A DNA stretch of 64,000 bases, from positions 124,001-188,000 of the forward strand of contig NZ_JABBCH010000007.1 in NCBI RefSeq assembly GCF_012952295.1, written 5' to 3'. The position numbers were made by a program, and so were the translations under genes. Numbering within the stretch: position 1 is the stretch's first letter; every line of letters starts with the position of its first letter. Below are positions 37,185 through 46,915 of the stretch, one piece after another. This DNA is from Crystallibacter degradans (GTDB lineage Bacteria > Actinomycetota > Actinomycetes > Actinomycetales > Micrococcaceae). Below the pieces are notes generated by a model. The model was not told where the DNA came from. It ran no database searches and worked only from the letters and a program-made list of their open reading frames with translations.

Positions 37185-38459
37185 TTAGGGTCTGCCGCTG
37201 AGCGCGAAAGAGGCGCTGTGCGCAGAACCGATGGTTTCCGGAACGCGTTCGTGCGCGGATCCGAGGGTGTGGATGAGGGCATCGCTGCTGACGGGCAGGT
37301 TGCTGTGGATCGGCCCGTTGCGCCGGGACAGGGGGAGTCCCGTGGCAGCCGGGTTGCGCGAGGCAATGATGTGGGCGGTGATCGACACTGCCACCTCGGC
37401 GGGGGTGACGGCCTGCAGGTCCAGGCCGATCGGCGAATGCAGCCGGGCCAGTGCCTGCGATGCCACGCCCTCCGCCAGCAGGGCCTGCACCCGCTGGGCA
37501 TGGCTGCGCTGCGAACCCATGGCACCCAGGTAGGCCAGGTCCAGTTCCAGTGCCGTGCGCAGCAGCGGGATGTCGAACTTGGCATCGTGCGTGAGGACGC
37601 AGACCACAGTCCGGGCGTCGATCCGGCCGGCAGCGGCCTCGCCGGCCAGATACCGGTGCGGCCAGTCGCAGACCACTTCGTCTGCTGCCCGGAACCGCCG
37701 CTGCTGGGTAAAGGCCGGCCGGGCATCGCACAGCGTCACCCGGTAGCCGAGCAGCTTCGCGGCCGGCAGCAGGGCCTCGCTGAAATTGTTGGCGCCGAAG
37801 ACCAGCAGCCGCGGTGGCGGCAGCCGGGTCTCCACGAGCAGCGCCGGCGGTTGGTCCCCGCACTCCGCTTCCGAGGGCGACAGCCGCAGTAGGCCGCTGA
37901 CCCCCTGCCGGAGCAACCCCGCGAGCTGCACGCCCGCGGACCGGGCCGCGGAGGTAGATCCGGTCAGGGACTCCAGCTCGTCCGCATGGTCTCCGGGCAG
38001 GAAATGCTGCGGGTCGGGCACGAGAACCGCGCCGCTGCCGCCGGCATCGATGCACCGCACCACGGCCAGCGGCTCCTGGGGCCCGGACGCCGCCAGCCGG
38101 GTGAGCGCGGCACCCAGCCGCGCCCCGCCGTCGTCGTTAGTTGTTGCTTTTACCGGCTGGAGGCGGACGTCCAGCTCGCCGCCGCAGGTCAACCCGACGG
38201 CGAACGCGTCCTCGGGGCGGTAGCCGAAATGCTCCGTCCGCGGCCGCTGGTCCGCAATGGTGTCCAGCGCCGCAGCCACAATGGCGCCCTCTACGCATCC
38301 GCCGGAGAGCGAGCCGAGCACGCTGCCGCTGCAGGAGACCAGCATGGAGGTGCCTACCGGGCAGGGAACGGAACCGCTGGCGGCAATGACGGTGGCCACG
38401 GCGTAGTTGTCCCCGGCCGCATCCAGCCAGGCGCCGAGCTCTGCACCGAGATTCAGCAT
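37185..38459 (-). CDS. xdhC: XdhC/CoxI family molybdoenzyme maturation factor
   Basis: 424 aa. N-terminal XdhC_CoxI domain with YAVATVIAASGSVPCPVGTSMLV and GSLSGGCVEGAI (the conserved Cys), and a C-terminal Rossmann domain (PPRLLVFGANNFSEALLPAAKLLGYRVTLCDAR ... VVCVLTHDAKFDIPLLRTAL ... LGAMGSQRSHAQR). In this family the protein binds the molybdenum cofactor and helps its sulfuration/insertion. First gene of the leftward xanthine dehydrogenase operon, 58 bp after the AzgA-type permease on the other side of a short gap. Confidence 0.9.
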   Translation of the reverse strand: MLNLGAELGAWLDAAGDNYAVATVIAASGSVPCPVGTSMLVSCSGSVLGSLSGGCVEGAIVAAALDTIADQRPRTEHFGYRPEDAFAVGLTCGGELDVRLQPVKATTNDDGGARLGAALTRLAASGPQEPLAVVRCIDAGGSGAVLVPDPQHFLPGDHADELESLTGSTSAARSAGVQLAGLLRQGVSGLLRLSPSEAECGDQPPALLVETRLPPPRLLVFGANNFSEALLPAAKLLGYRVTLCDARPAFTQQRRFRAADEVVCDWPHRYLAGEAAAGRIDARTVVCVLTHDAKFDIPLLRTALELDLAYLGAMGSQRSHAQRVQALLAEGVASQALARLHSPIGLDLQAVTPAEVAVSITAHIIASRNPAATGLPLSRRNGPIHSNLPVSSDALIHTLGSAHERVPETIGSAHSASFALSGRP

Positions 38460-38517
38460 TGGTTTGTCCTTTCATTCCGCGGCCGGTGCCGGAGCCTGCC
38501 GGCACCGGCCGCAGCGG

Positions 38518-40041
38518 TTATCCGCCGAGCATCTCGCTGATCGGGCCGCGGGCGAAGTACACCAGGAACCCCGCCGCCACCAGCCACATCAGCGGATGGA
38601 TTTTCTTCGCCCGCCCGCTGGCCGAGTTCACCAGGACCCAGACAATGAAGCCCACGCCGATGCCGTTTGCAATGGAGTAGGTCAGCGGCATGGTGATCAT
38701 GGTCAGGAAGGCGGGCATGCCCACGGAGAACTTCTTGAAGTTGATCTCGCGGATCTGCGCGCTCATCAACGTACCGACGACGACGAGGGCAGAGGCTGCC
38801 ACTTCGATCGGCACCACGCTGGTGAGCGGCGTGAGGAACATGGCGCCGAGGAACAGCACGCCGGTGACCACCGAGGCCAGCCCGGTGCGGGCGCCCTCGC
38901 CGATGCCGGCGGCGGAATCGACGTAGACGGTGTTGGAGGAACCGGAGGTAGCGCCGCCGGCTACCGCGCCGATGCCTTCAACGATGAACGCGGACTTCAG
39001 CCGCGGGAAAGTGCCGTCCTTGTGCGCCAGCCCGGCACTCTTGGCCAGTCCGGTCATGGTGCCCATCGCGTCGAAGAAGTTGGTAAAGACCAGCGTGAAG
39101 ACCAGCATGGTGGCGGCCAGGCCCCCGATCCGGGCGAAGGAGCCGAAGATATCGAACTCTCCCACCAGGGTCAGGTCCGGTACCGCGAAGATCTGGCCGG
39201 CGAGCACCGGGGTGTTCAGATGCCAGCCGCCCGGATTGGTTTCGGAGGCCGGCCCCAGCTGCAGGGTGGCTTCGAGGATCGCGGCCAGGACCGTGGTGGC
39301 GACGATGCCGATCAGGATGCCGCCCTGGACCTTGCGGGCCACGAGGATGCCGATGATCAGCAGCCCGGCTACGAAGACCAGCGTCGGCACCGAGGTGATG
39401 GAACCGTTGTCGCCCAACTGGACGGGCGGACCGCCCTCGGTAGCGCGGACAAAGCCGGAGTCCACAAAGCCGATGAAGGTGATGAACAGGCCGATGCCCA
39501 CCGTGATGGCGGCCTTCAGATCCTTAGGGATGGCGCGGAAGATCGCGGTCCGGGCGCCGGTCATGCCGAAGATGACGATCAGGACGCCGTTGATCACCAC
39601 CAGGCCCATGGCTTCGGGCCAGGTCACGTCCTGGATGACGGCGACGGCGAGGAAGGAGTTGATGCCGAGCCCCGCGGCGAGGCCGAAGGGCAGGTTGGCG
39701 ATCAGGCCGAAGAGGATGGTCATCACTCCGGCGGTCAGCCCGGTCACGGCGCCGACCTGTGCGGCCGGCAGCCAGTTTCCGGCGACGTCCACCGGAGCGG
39801 AATCGGGTCCGAAACCGCCAAGGATCAGGGGGTTGAGGATCACGATGTAGGCCATCGTGAAGAAGGTGACCAGACCGCCGCGGAATTCGCGTCCCAAGCT
39901 GGAGCCGCGTGCGGTGATCTGGAAGTAGCGGTCGATAAGTCCGCGGGGTTGCAGGCCGGCCGGGGGAGTGCCCGGTGTGCCGGGAGCGCCCTGCTGGACA
40001 TTGTCTGTGCGGGGACGGGTTCTGGGCTGGATTATGGCCAT
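38518..40041 (-). CDS. AzgA-type guanine/hypoxanthine/adenine permease
   Basis: 507 aa NCS2 (AzgA branch) proton symporter for purine bases, with 12-14 helices. Diagnostic N-terminus: DRYFQITARGSSLGREFRGGLVTFFTMAYIVILNPLIL; FGLAAGLGINSFLAV; the substrate-site stretch VFTNFFDAMGTMTGLAKSAGL; and ATSGSSNTVYVDSAAGIGEGARTGL. It is followed leftward by the xanthine dehydrogenase operon and preceded by guanine deaminase (12 bp), so imported guanine or hypoxanthine goes straight to xanthine and urate. Confidence 0.93.
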   Translation of the reverse strand: MAIIQPRTRPRTDNVQQGAPGTPGTPPAGLQPRGLIDRYFQITARGSSLGREFRGGLVTFFTMAYIVILNPLILGGFGPDSAPVDVAGNWLPAAQVGAVTGLTAGVMTILFGLIANLPFGLAAGLGINSFLAVAVIQDVTWPEAMGLVVINGVLIVIFGMTGARTAIFRAIPKDLKAAITVGIGLFITFIGFVDSGFVRATEGGPPVQLGDNGSITSVPTLVFVAGLLIIGILVARKVQGGILIGIVATTVLAAILEATLQLGPASETNPGGWHLNTPVLAGQIFAVPDLTLVGEFDIFGSFARIGGLAATMLVFTLVFTNFFDAMGTMTGLAKSAGLAHKDGTFPRLKSAFIVEGIGAVAGGATSGSSNTVYVDSAAGIGEGARTGLASVVTGVLFLGAMFLTPLTSVVPIEVAASALVVVGTLMSAQIREINFKKFSVGMPAFLTMITMPLTYSIANGIGVGFIVWVLVNSASGRAKKIHPLMWLVAAGFLVYFARGPISEMLGG

Positions 40042-40053
40042 GATGGCACTGCC

Positions 40054-40548
40054 TCAGTAATCGATCCGGGTCGCCAGACTGTTCCATATATTGAAGGGTT
40101 CGAGATGCCCCGTGTTCCCTGGTTCTCCGGTGTCGCGGACCACGGGCATCAGGCGGCGCTCCACCGGAGTGTCGAAGTAGTCGTAGAAGACTGCGTCATC
40201 AAACCCCGCGCGGGCGGCATCGTGACGGTCCGCGGCAAACACCACGCGGTCGATCCGTGCCCAGAGCGAGGAGGCCAGACACATCGGGCAGGGTTCGCAG
40301 CTGGAGTAGAGCACGGCCCCGCTCAGGTCGAACGTGCCCAGGCTCTGGCAGGCGGCGCGGATGGCCGTGACTTCGGCGTGCGCGGTGGGATCATTATTGG
40401 CGGTGACGCGGTTGGCGCCCTCGAAAATCCGCTCGTCCGCGGCAACCACGATGGCGCCGAAGGGCCCGCCGGCATTGCGGACATTGTTGGAGGCGATTTC
40501 GACGGCCTTGGCCAGATATTGGCTGGTGGAGATGGTGGTGGTATTCAT
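40054..40548 (-). CDS. guaD: Guanine deaminase (cytidine-deaminase fold)
   Basis: 164 aa zinc enzyme converting guanine to xanthine. Zinc site is HAEVTAIRAACQ (His/Glu) and SSCEPCPMCLASSLWARI (two Cys), with the N-terminal NAGGPFGAIVVAADERIFEGANRVTANNDPTAH typical of the GuaD type and a C-terminal FNIW region. ATG 40548 with AGGGAG upstream is preferred over an upstream in-frame ATG. First gene of a leftward unit with the AzgA permease; the promoter region contains several TTCCA half-sites. Confidence 0.92.
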   Translation of the reverse strand: MNTTTISTSQYLAKAVEIASNNVRNAGGPFGAIVVAADERIFEGANRVTANNDPTAHAEVTAIRAACQSLGTFDLSGAVLYSSCEPCPMCLASSLWARIDRVVFAADRHDAARAGFDDAVFYDYFDTPVERRLMPVVRDTGEPGNTGHLEPFNIWNSLATRIDY

Positions 40549-40771
40549 GGTGGCGACTCCCTGTGATCGGGAAGCAGGCCACGGCATGGCACCAGACGGC
40601 GCGGGCGGCGACCTCAGCTTCGACGATTGCTGTTTAGGTTAGTAGCGCCCGGTAGATAGCTCCCGTAGATGGGAGCCCGCCTTTGGCAAGAAAAACTCTA
40701 ACAGCTGGAAGTGACTGAGACCACACCTTTTGTGGAATTTCTTTTTTGGGATGTGAAAAAACGTTGGAAAC

Positions 40772-41536
40772 CTAGCTCGTTGCGGCCGCGTTCAGTTGTG
40801 CCGAGATCTGCTCCGCGGCGCTCCGCAGGAGCGGGACGGCCCGCTTGGCAAAGGCGTCATCAACCCGCGAAACGGGTCCCGAAACCGAGATGGCCATGGG
40901 GGTCGGAGCATCCGGTACGGCCATCGCGAAGCAGCGCACGCCGATTTCCTGCTCCTGCTCATCAATGGAGTAGCCGCGCTCGCGGATGTTCTTCAGCTCC
41001 AGCATGAGGTCGGAGATGTTGCCAATGCTCATCTCCGTGGGAGTCGGCATGCCGGCGCGCGTCACGATGTCGCGGACGGCGTCATCTTCCAACTGGGCGA
41101 GAATCGCCTTGCCGACGCCGGTGTCATGGGTATGGGCGCGGCGGCCGACTTCAGTGAACATGCGCATGGAGTGCGGTGACGGAACCTGGGCGATGTAGAC
41201 CACCATCTCGGAGTCCAATACCGCCATATTCGCTGATTCGCCCAGAGTCTCGACCAGGTTCTTCAGGTGCGGACGGGCCAAGGAGCCGAGTTGCTTGTTG
41301 GCCACTTCGCCGAGGCGGATCAGCCGCGGGCCCAGCGAGTACCGCCGGTTGGCGAGTTGCCGGACGTAGCCCAGCGAAACCAGGGTGCGCAGCAACCGGT
41401 GAATGGTGGGCAGGGGCAGCGAGGTGAACGACGACAGCTCACTCAGCGTGACCTCTCCGCCGGCGTTGGTGATGAGCTCGAGAAGCTCGAAAGCCCTCTC
41501 GACTGACTGGACGCCTCCGCTGGCTTTCTCTGCCAT
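40772..41536 (-). CDS. IclR family regulator of purine/glyoxylate genes
   Basis: 254 aa. N-terminal winged helix (residues ~7-65): SVERAFELLELITNAGGEVTLSELSSFTSLPLPTIHRLLRTLVSLGYV; C-terminal IclR effector domain with HTHDTGVGKAILAQ, ERGYSIDEQEQEIGVRCFAMAVPD and PMAISVSGP, the small-acid binding site. Position between guaD and the malate synthase/ureide genes and the shared TCCA-N5-TGGA palindromes, including one ~30 bp before its own start, suggest an AllR-like protein sensing glyoxylate or a ureide. Confidence 0.87.
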   Translation of the reverse strand: MAEKASGGVQSVERAFELLELITNAGGEVTLSELSSFTSLPLPTIHRLLRTLVSLGYVRQLANRRYSLGPRLIRLGEVANKQLGSLARPHLKNLVETLGESANMAVLDSEMVVYIAQVPSPHSMRMFTEVGRRAHTHDTGVGKAILAQLEDDAVRDIVTRAGMPTPTEMSIGNISDLMLELKNIRERGYSIDEQEQEIGVRCFAMAVPDAPTPMAISVSGPVSRVDDAFAKRAVPLLRSAAEQISAQLNAAATS

Positions 41537-41566
41537 GGGAACTCACTCTCACATTGCTTGAAAATA

Positions 41567-41579
41567 TCCACTTCGTGGA
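41567..41579. promoter_or_regulatory. Candidate IclR operator at its own promoter
   Basis: TCCA-CTTCG-TGGA, 30 bp upstream of the iclR start codon. Same spacing and half-sites as the stronger palindromes upstream of hyi. Confidence 0.55.
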
Positions 41580-41678
41580 ACTGCTCTCTCAAACATACCG
41601 CAAAATCACGGACAATTTCCGCCTGCTGAAAGAAAATGTGGTCGAGGTGGTTGTAATTCCGCTAGTTAGATAATAATA

Positions 41679-41691
41679 TCCATAATACGGA
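41679..41691. promoter_or_regulatory. Weak IclR operator upstream of malic enzyme
   Basis: TCCA-TAATA-CGGA (one mismatch from the palindrome), 43 bp before the malic enzyme ATG. Confidence 0.35.
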
Positions 41692-41733
41692 AACTGACCG
41701 AGGCCGGTCCGGCCCCAGAACAGAGGAGAATCA

Positions 41734-43119
41734 ATGGCGACTCCCAGCCCCGGGTACTCGATAACCCTGCGTGTGGAAACCCCTGCAAGCTTTACCGCTA
41801 CCAGCGAGCTCGCAGCCGCTGTTGCTGCCGCCGGTGCAGCTATCACGGCACTTGACGTGACCGAAAGCCACCACGACAGCATGGTCGTGGACATCAGCTG
41901 CAACACCGTTGACGCCGCCCACGGCGAGCGGGTCAGTGCTGCGCTGGATGAGCTCGACGGCGTGCAGGTCCGCAAGGTCAGCGACCGCACCTTCCTCATG
42001 CATCTCGGCGGCAAGCTGGAAGTTGTCCCCAAGGTTCCCCTGCGCAACCGTGACGACCTGTCCCGCGCCTATACTCCCGGCGTCGCACGTGTTTGCATGG
42101 CCATCGCCGAGAATCCGGACGATGCGCGCCGCCTGACGGTCAAGCGCAATACGATCGCTGTGGTGACCGACGGCTCCGCTGTACTGGGCCTGGGCAACAT
42201 CGGTCCCGCCGCCGCGCTGCCGGTGATGGAGGGCAAGGCCGCCTTGTTCAAGCAGTTCGCCGACGTCGACGCCTGGCCGGTCTGCCTGGACACCCAGGAC
42301 ACCGAGGAAATCATCATGATCGTGAAGGCCCTTGCGCCGGTCTACGGCGGCGTGAACCTGGAAGACATTGCCGCTCCGCGCTGCTTCGAGATCGAGCAGC
42401 GACTGCGCGATGAACTCGACATTCCGGTCTTTCACGATGACCAGCACGGTACCGCGATCGTCACGCTGGCCGCACTGCAGAACGCGCTGAAGGTAGTGAA
42501 CAAGAAGATCGAGGACGTGAAGATTGTGGTGGCCGGCGTCGGCGCCGCGGGCAACGCGATCATCCAGCTGCTGAAGGCGCAGGGCGCACTGAACATCATT
42601 GCCTGCGGCCGCAACGGTGCCATCAGCGGTACCGAGACCTACACCGATGCACACCGTACCTGGCTGGCCGAGAACACGAACCCGGACAACTTCACCGGAA
42701 CCTTGCACGATGCCGTGGCCGGCGCCGACGTCTTCATCGGCGTCAGCGGGCCGAACGTGCTGGGCGAGGAGCAGGTGGCCACGATGGCCAACGACGCCAT
42801 TATTTTCGCGATGGCCAATCCCGATCCCGAGGTGGACCCGGTGATCGCCGCGAAGTATGCCGCCGTCGTGGCTACCGGACGCAGCGATTTCCCCAACCAG
42901 ATCAACAACGTGCTGGCCTTCCCCGGGTTCTTCCGCGGTTTGCTCGATGCCGGTGTCGCGGACATTACGCCCGAGATGCTGGTGGCCGCGGCCCACGCCA
43001 TCGCGGACCGGGTGTCCGCCGAAGAGCTCAACGCCAGCTTCATCATTCCCAGTGTTTTCGATCCCCACGTGGCATCCGACGTCGCCGCAGCTGTAGCGTC
43101 GGCCGCAATGGCCAAGTAA
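41734..43119 (+). CDS. NAD(P)-dependent malic enzyme with N-terminal ACT-like domain
   Basis: 461 aa; oxidatively decarboxylates malate to pyruvate. Residues ~1-90 form a small ACT-like regulatory domain ([13 protein letters not shown] ... DSMVVDISC). The catalytic part has [72 protein letters not shown], the NAD-binding [13 protein letters not shown] and [27 protein letters not shown] precedes the ATG. Leads the malate synthase/DUF6986/ureidoglycine aminohydrolase cluster, so glyoxylate-derived malate can be turned to pyruvate. Confidence 0.93.
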   Translation: MATPSPGYSITLRVETPASFTATSELAAAVAAAGAAITALDVTESHHDSMVVDISCNTVDAAHGERVSAALDELDGVQVRKVSDRTFLMHLGGKLEVVPKVPLRNRDDLSRAYTPGVARVCMAIAENPDDARRLTVKRNTIAVVTDGSAVLGLGNIGPAAALPVMEGKAALFKQFADVDAWPVCLDTQDTEEIIMIVKALAPVYGGVNLEDIAAPRCFEIEQRLRDELDIPVFHDDQHGTAIVTLAALQNALKVVNKKIEDVKIVVAGVGAAGNAIIQLLKAQGALNIIACGRNGAISGTETYTDAHRTWLAENTNPDNFTGTLHDAVAGADVFIGVSGPNVLGEEQVATMANDAIIFAMANPDPEVDPVIAAKYAAVVATGRSDFPNQINNVLAFPGFFRGLLDAGVADITPEMLVAAAHAIADRVSAEELNASFIIPSVFDPHVASDVAAAVASAAMAK

Positions 43120-43133
43120 AGGAAGGCAACATC

Positions 43134-44738
43134 ATGACTCTCACCGTGACAAACAATGCACCAGCAGCCGGAGCCGAAAGGATCCTGACGGCCGAAGCCC
43201 TGGGGTTCGTGGAAAAGCTGCACCAGAAGTTCGCCGTCACCCGCGACAGCCTGCTGGCGGACCGCGTGTCCAACCGGCAGAAGGCCGCGGCTTCCGGCGG
43301 GCTGGACTTCCTGCCCGAAACCAAGCACGTCCGCGAGGGCGACTGGAAGGTCGCCCCGGCGCCGGCGAAGCTGCAGGACCGCCGGGTGGAAATGACCGGA
43401 CCGGCCTCGCCGGCGAAGATGGCCATCAACGCGCTGAACTCCGGCGCCAAGGTCTGGCTGGCCGACCTGGAGGATGCCTCCACGCCCACCTGGCCCAACG
43501 TCATCGACGCGCTGGCGAACCTGACCGCCGCAGCACACGGTGAGCTGGCGTTCACCTCGCCAGAAGGCAAGGAGTACCGGCTGCGCACCGACGCGCCGCT
43601 GGCCACCGTGGTCATGCGCCCGCGCGGCTGGCACCTGCCGGAAAAGAACATCCAGATCGACGGGCAGCCGGCTGTGGGTGCGCTGGTGGATTTCGGCCTG
43701 CACTTCTTCCACAACGCCGAGTACCTCTTTGAGCGCGGCGACGGACCGTTCTATTACCTGCCGAAGACCGAGAGCTACCTCGAGGCCCGGCTCTGGAACG
43801 ATATCTTCTCCTTCGCCGAGGCCGAGCTGGGCCTGCCGCAGGGTTCCGTCCGCGCCACGGTGCTGATCGAAACCATCCCGGCCGCCTTCCAGATGGACGA
43901 GATCCTGTACGAACTGCGCGAGCACGCCTCCGGCCTGAACGCCGGTCGCTGGGACTACTTGTTCAGCATCATCAAGTACTTCCGCGAGGCCGGCGAAAGC
44001 TTTGTCATGCCGGACCGCGCCTCCGTGGCGATGACGGCGCCCTTCATGCGTGCCTACACCGAGCTGCTGGTCAAGACCTGCCACCGCCGCGGCGCCTTCG
44101 CCATGGGCGGGATGGCGGCAGTCATTCCGAACCGCAAGGAACCCGAAGTCACCGAACAGGCCTTCGCCAAGGTCCGGGCCGACAAGACCCGCGAAGCGAA
44201 CGATGGTTTCGACGGCTCCTGGGTGGCCCACCCGGACCTGGTTCCGGTCTGCCGCGAGATCTTCGACTCGGTCTTGGGCGACAAGCCCAACCAGATTGAC
44301 CGCCTCCGCGACGAGGTTGAGGTCACCGCGGCCCAGCTGCTGGATGTGTCTTCCGCCCAGGGCAAAGTCACCGAGGCCGGCCTGCGGCTGAACCTCTACG
44401 TGGCCGTTGCCTACACCGCCGTCTGGATCTCCGGCAACGGCGCCGTGGCCATCCACAACCTGATGGAGGATGCCGCCACCGCCGAGATTTCCCGCACCCA
44501 GGTCTGGCAGCAGCTGCACAACCAGGTCACGCTGGCCGACACCGGCAACACCGTCACGCGCGAGCTGGTGGAGCGCATCCTCACCGAGGAAACCGAGAAA
44601 CTGCGCGGTGAAATCAACGACGCCGACAAGTTCGCCAAGTACTACGAGCCGGCCAGCAAGCTGATCGCGGATCTGACCATCGGCGGCGGGGACTTCGTGG
44701 AGTTCCTGACGCTCCCGGCGTACGAGCTGGTTTCCTGA
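43134..44738 (+). CDS. aceB: Malate synthase A
   Basis: 534 aa; condenses glyoxylate with acetyl-CoA to malate. Family motifs: MTGPASPAKMAINALNSGAKVWLADLEDASTPTW, RPRGWHLPEKN, GPFYYLPKTESYLEARLWND, VLIETIPAAFQMDEILYELREHASGLNAGRWDYLFS (catalytic Glu/Asp and Arg) and AMGGMAAVIPNR. Lies 14 bp after the malic enzyme and overlaps the next gene by one base. No isocitrate lyase gene accompanies it here, consistent with glyoxylate coming from ureides rather than the glyoxylate shunt. Confidence 0.95.
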   Translation: MTLTVTNNAPAAGAERILTAEALGFVEKLHQKFAVTRDSLLADRVSNRQKAAASGGLDFLPETKHVREGDWKVAPAPAKLQDRRVEMTGPASPAKMAINALNSGAKVWLADLEDASTPTWPNVIDALANLTAAAHGELAFTSPEGKEYRLRTDAPLATVVMRPRGWHLPEKNIQIDGQPAVGALVDFGLHFFHNAEYLFERGDGPFYYLPKTESYLEARLWNDIFSFAEAELGLPQGSVRATVLIETIPAAFQMDEILYELREHASGLNAGRWDYLFSIIKYFREAGESFVMPDRASVAMTAPFMRAYTELLVKTCHRRGAFAMGGMAAVIPNRKEPEVTEQAFAKVRADKTREANDGFDGSWVAHPDLVPVCREIFDSVLGDKPNQIDRLRDEVEVTAAQLLDVSSAQGKVTEAGLRLNLYVAVAYTAVWISGNGAVAIHNLMEDAATAEISRTQVWQQLHNQVTLADTGNTVTRELVERILTEETEKLRGEINDADKFAKYYEPASKLIADLTIGGGDFVEFLTLPAYELVS

Positions 44739-46027
44739 TGGCGGCCAAGCTCGCCCTCTCCGGCGCTGTCGCCGCCAGGATCGACGCGGACCTGCGCGCC
44801 ACCGACGAGTTGCTGTCCTCGGCCTATCCGGGCGAGGGCGGCGGACGGCAGCCGGTCCATACGGTCTACGTCCCGGCCGACTCGTTCACCCTTGACCTGG
44901 CCGCGCGCTGGGGCGGGGACGCACTGGCCGCGGTGAAAGAACACGGCGGCCTGGAGCAGCTGGCCACCTCCCTCGGCCTGGGGGAGAGCGCCCAGCTGGC
45001 CGAGCTGGTCCGCCGCAAGCTCGAAAGCGAGCCGATCGAGGACCTGCGGCTGGACTTCGAGGACGGCTACGGCAACCGCCCGGATGAGGAAGAGGACGCC
45101 GACGCGCTGAAGGCCGGTGCCCTCGTGGCCCAGGCAGTGGCCGCCGGCACCGCCCCGCCGTTCATCGGCATCCGGTTCAAGTGCTTCGAAGGGCCCACCC
45201 GCGCCCGCGGCCTGCGCACGTTGGACCGGTTCATCGGTGCCCTCGTGGAGGAATGCGGAGAGCGCGGCCTGCCGCAGGGGCTGGTGCTGACGCTGCCCAA
45301 GGTCAGCACGGTAGCCCAGGTGCAGGCGATGGTCTTCGCCTGCGAGCAGCTGGAGCAGGCGCACAACCTGACCGCGGGACGGCTGCGCTTCGAGGTCCAG
45401 ATGGAAACCCCGCAGCTGATCCTCGCCGCGGATGGCACGATGCCGGTGGCGCAGGTGATCCACGCCGGCGCCGGCCGGGTCAGCTCGCTGCACTACGGCA
45501 CCTACGACTACAGCGCGTCCCTTGGTATCGCGGCCGCCTACCAGTCCATGGAGCACCCGGCCGCGGACTACGCCAAGGCCGTCATGCAAGTGGCCGTGGC
45601 CGGCACCGGCGTGCACCTCTCGGACGGATCCACCAACATCCTGCCGCTTGGCGACGCGGAGAATGTGGCGAAGGCCTGGGCGCTGCACGCACGCCTGGTC
45701 CGCCGGCACCTGGAACGCGGCATCTACCAGGGCTGGGACCTGCACTCGGCCCAGCTGCCCACCCGCTTCCTGGCCACCTACGCGTTCTACCGTGACGGCT
45801 TCGAGGCTGCCGCGGTGCGGCTGAAGAACTATGTCCACGGCATCGACAGCGCCATTATGGATGAACCGGCAACGGCCCGCGCCCTGGCCCGCTTCCTCCA
45901 CCGAGGGCTGGTCTGCGGCGCCGTCGAAAGCAATGAGTTCGAGCGGCAGGCCGAGGTGTCCGTTGCCCAGCTCGAGGCCATCGCCCATCCCCAATCCGCT
46001 TCCACCAGCGAGGAAACCCATGACTAA
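44738..46027 (+). CDS. DUF6986 protein, CitE/HpcH aldolase-like barrel
   Basis: 429 aa. Resembles the HpcH/HpaI aldolase and malate-synthase-type barrel: EDLRLDFEDGYGNRPDEEED (metal-binding Glu/Asp pair), GIRFKCFEGPTRARGLRTLD (substrate Arg), VLTLPKVSTVAQVQAM, RLRFEVQMETPQLIL (conserved Glu), and SLHYGTYDYSASLGI. Family function is not established to my knowledge. It is wedged between malate synthase (1-bp TGATG overlap) and ureidoglycine aminohydrolase (8-bp overlap), so a step on glyoxylate, ureidoglycolate or a related C2-C4 acid is a sound inference. Confidence 0.8.
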   Translation: MAAKLALSGAVAARIDADLRATDELLSSAYPGEGGGRQPVHTVYVPADSFTLDLAARWGGDALAAVKEHGGLEQLATSLGLGESAQLAELVRRKLESEPIEDLRLDFEDGYGNRPDEEEDADALKAGALVAQAVAAGTAPPFIGIRFKCFEGPTRARGLRTLDRFIGALVEECGERGLPQGLVLTLPKVSTVAQVQAMVFACEQLEQAHNLTAGRLRFEVQMETPQLILAADGTMPVAQVIHAGAGRVSSLHYGTYDYSASLGIAAAYQSMEHPAADYAKAVMQVAVAGTGVHLSDGSTNILPLGDAENVAKAWALHARLVRRHLERGIYQGWDLHSAQLPTRFLATYAFYRDGFEAAAVRLKNYVHGIDSAIMDEPATARALARFLHRGLVCGAVESNEFERQAEVSVAQLEAIAHPQSASTSEETHD

Positions 46028-46838
46028 GCAGACAAGCTACTTCGCCAACCCGGCCGGTCACCCGCCGCAGACGGACCTGCTGACCGACCGCGCCATCGTC
46101 ACCGAGGCCTACACGGTGATCCCGCGTGGCGTCATGCGCGACATTGTCACCAGTGTGCTGCCCGACTGGGACGACACCCGCGTCTGGATCCTCAACCGCC
46201 CGGTCGCCGGCGGCGCCACCACCTTCGCGCAGTACCTGATGGAGGTTGCTCCGGGCGGCGGTTCGGCCAAGCCCGAGGCGCAGAGCACGGTGGAGGGCTT
46301 CATCTTCGTCGTCGACGGCGAACTCAGCGTCACCATCGAAGGCGAAAACCGCGTCCTGGCCCCGGGCGGCTTTGCCTACGCGCCGGCCGGTTCCCAGTGG
46401 CAGGTGAAGAACGACGGCGGTGCTGCCGCCAAGTTCCACTGGATCCGCAAGGCCTACCAGGCCCTGGAGGGCTACACCGCGAAGCCGGTGTTCGGCAACG
46501 AGCAGGAACTCGAGCCGAACCCGATGCCGGGCACGGACAACAAGTGGCGCACCACCCGGATGCTGCCGGTCGATGACCTGGCGTACGACATGCACATCAA
46601 CATCGTCACGTTCGAGCCGGGCGCCTCCATCCCGTTCGCCGAAACGCATGTCATGGAGCACGGCCTCTACGTGCTCGAAGGCAAGGCGGTCTACCGGCTG
46701 AACGAGGACTGGGTCGAGGTGCAGGAGGGCGACTACATGTCGCTGCGCGCCTTCTGCCCGCAGGCCTGCTACGCCGGCGGCCCGTCCAACTTCCGCTACC
46801 TGCTGTACAAGGACGTGAACCGCCAGATCGTCCTCTGA
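46020..46838 (+). CDS. allE: (S)-ureidoglycine aminohydrolase (bicupin)
   Basis: 272 aa, two cupin domains. It converts ureidoglycine to ureidoglycolate and ammonia in allantoate breakdown. N-terminal RAIVTEAYTVIPRGVMRDIVTSVLPDW and first cupin (QSTVEGFIFVVDGELSV); the second cupin carries the Mn site in INIVTFEPGASIPFAETHVMEHGLYVLEGKAVYRLN (Glu, His, His) with a distal Gln in FCPQACYAGGP. The ATG lies 8 bp inside the previous gene. Strong terminator follows. Confidence 0.92.
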   Translation: MTKQTSYFANPAGHPPQTDLLTDRAIVTEAYTVIPRGVMRDIVTSVLPDWDDTRVWILNRPVAGGATTFAQYLMEVAPGGGSAKPEAQSTVEGFIFVVDGELSVTIEGENRVLAPGGFAYAPAGSQWQVKNDGGAAAKFHWIRKAYQALEGYTAKPVFGNEQELEPNPMPGTDNKWRTTRMLPVDDLAYDMHINIVTFEPGASIPFAETHVMEHGLYVLEGKAVYRLNEDWVEVQEGDYMSLRAFCPQACYAGGPSNFRYLLYKDVNRQIVL

Positions 46839-46872
46839 CGAACACCACCGGCCGCTGCGGCCGGACAAGACT

Positions 46873-46914
46873 GCTCCGCCCCCGTTTGAGAGTCCGGGGG
46901 CGGAGCTATTTTGC
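46873..46914 (+). terminator. Intrinsic terminator after allE
   Basis: GCTCCGCCCCCG (46873-46884) pairs perfectly with CGGGGGCGGAGC (46895-46906), followed by TATTTTGC. Ends the malic enzyme-allE operon and may serve the convergent small regulator gene as well. Confidence 0.85.
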
Positions 46915-46915
46915 T

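Noticed and set aside
42639-44519. 626-aa minus-strand open frame across malic enzyme and malate synthase
   Set aside because: Antisense to two well-conserved enzymes; His/Gly/Asp-rich shadow composition.
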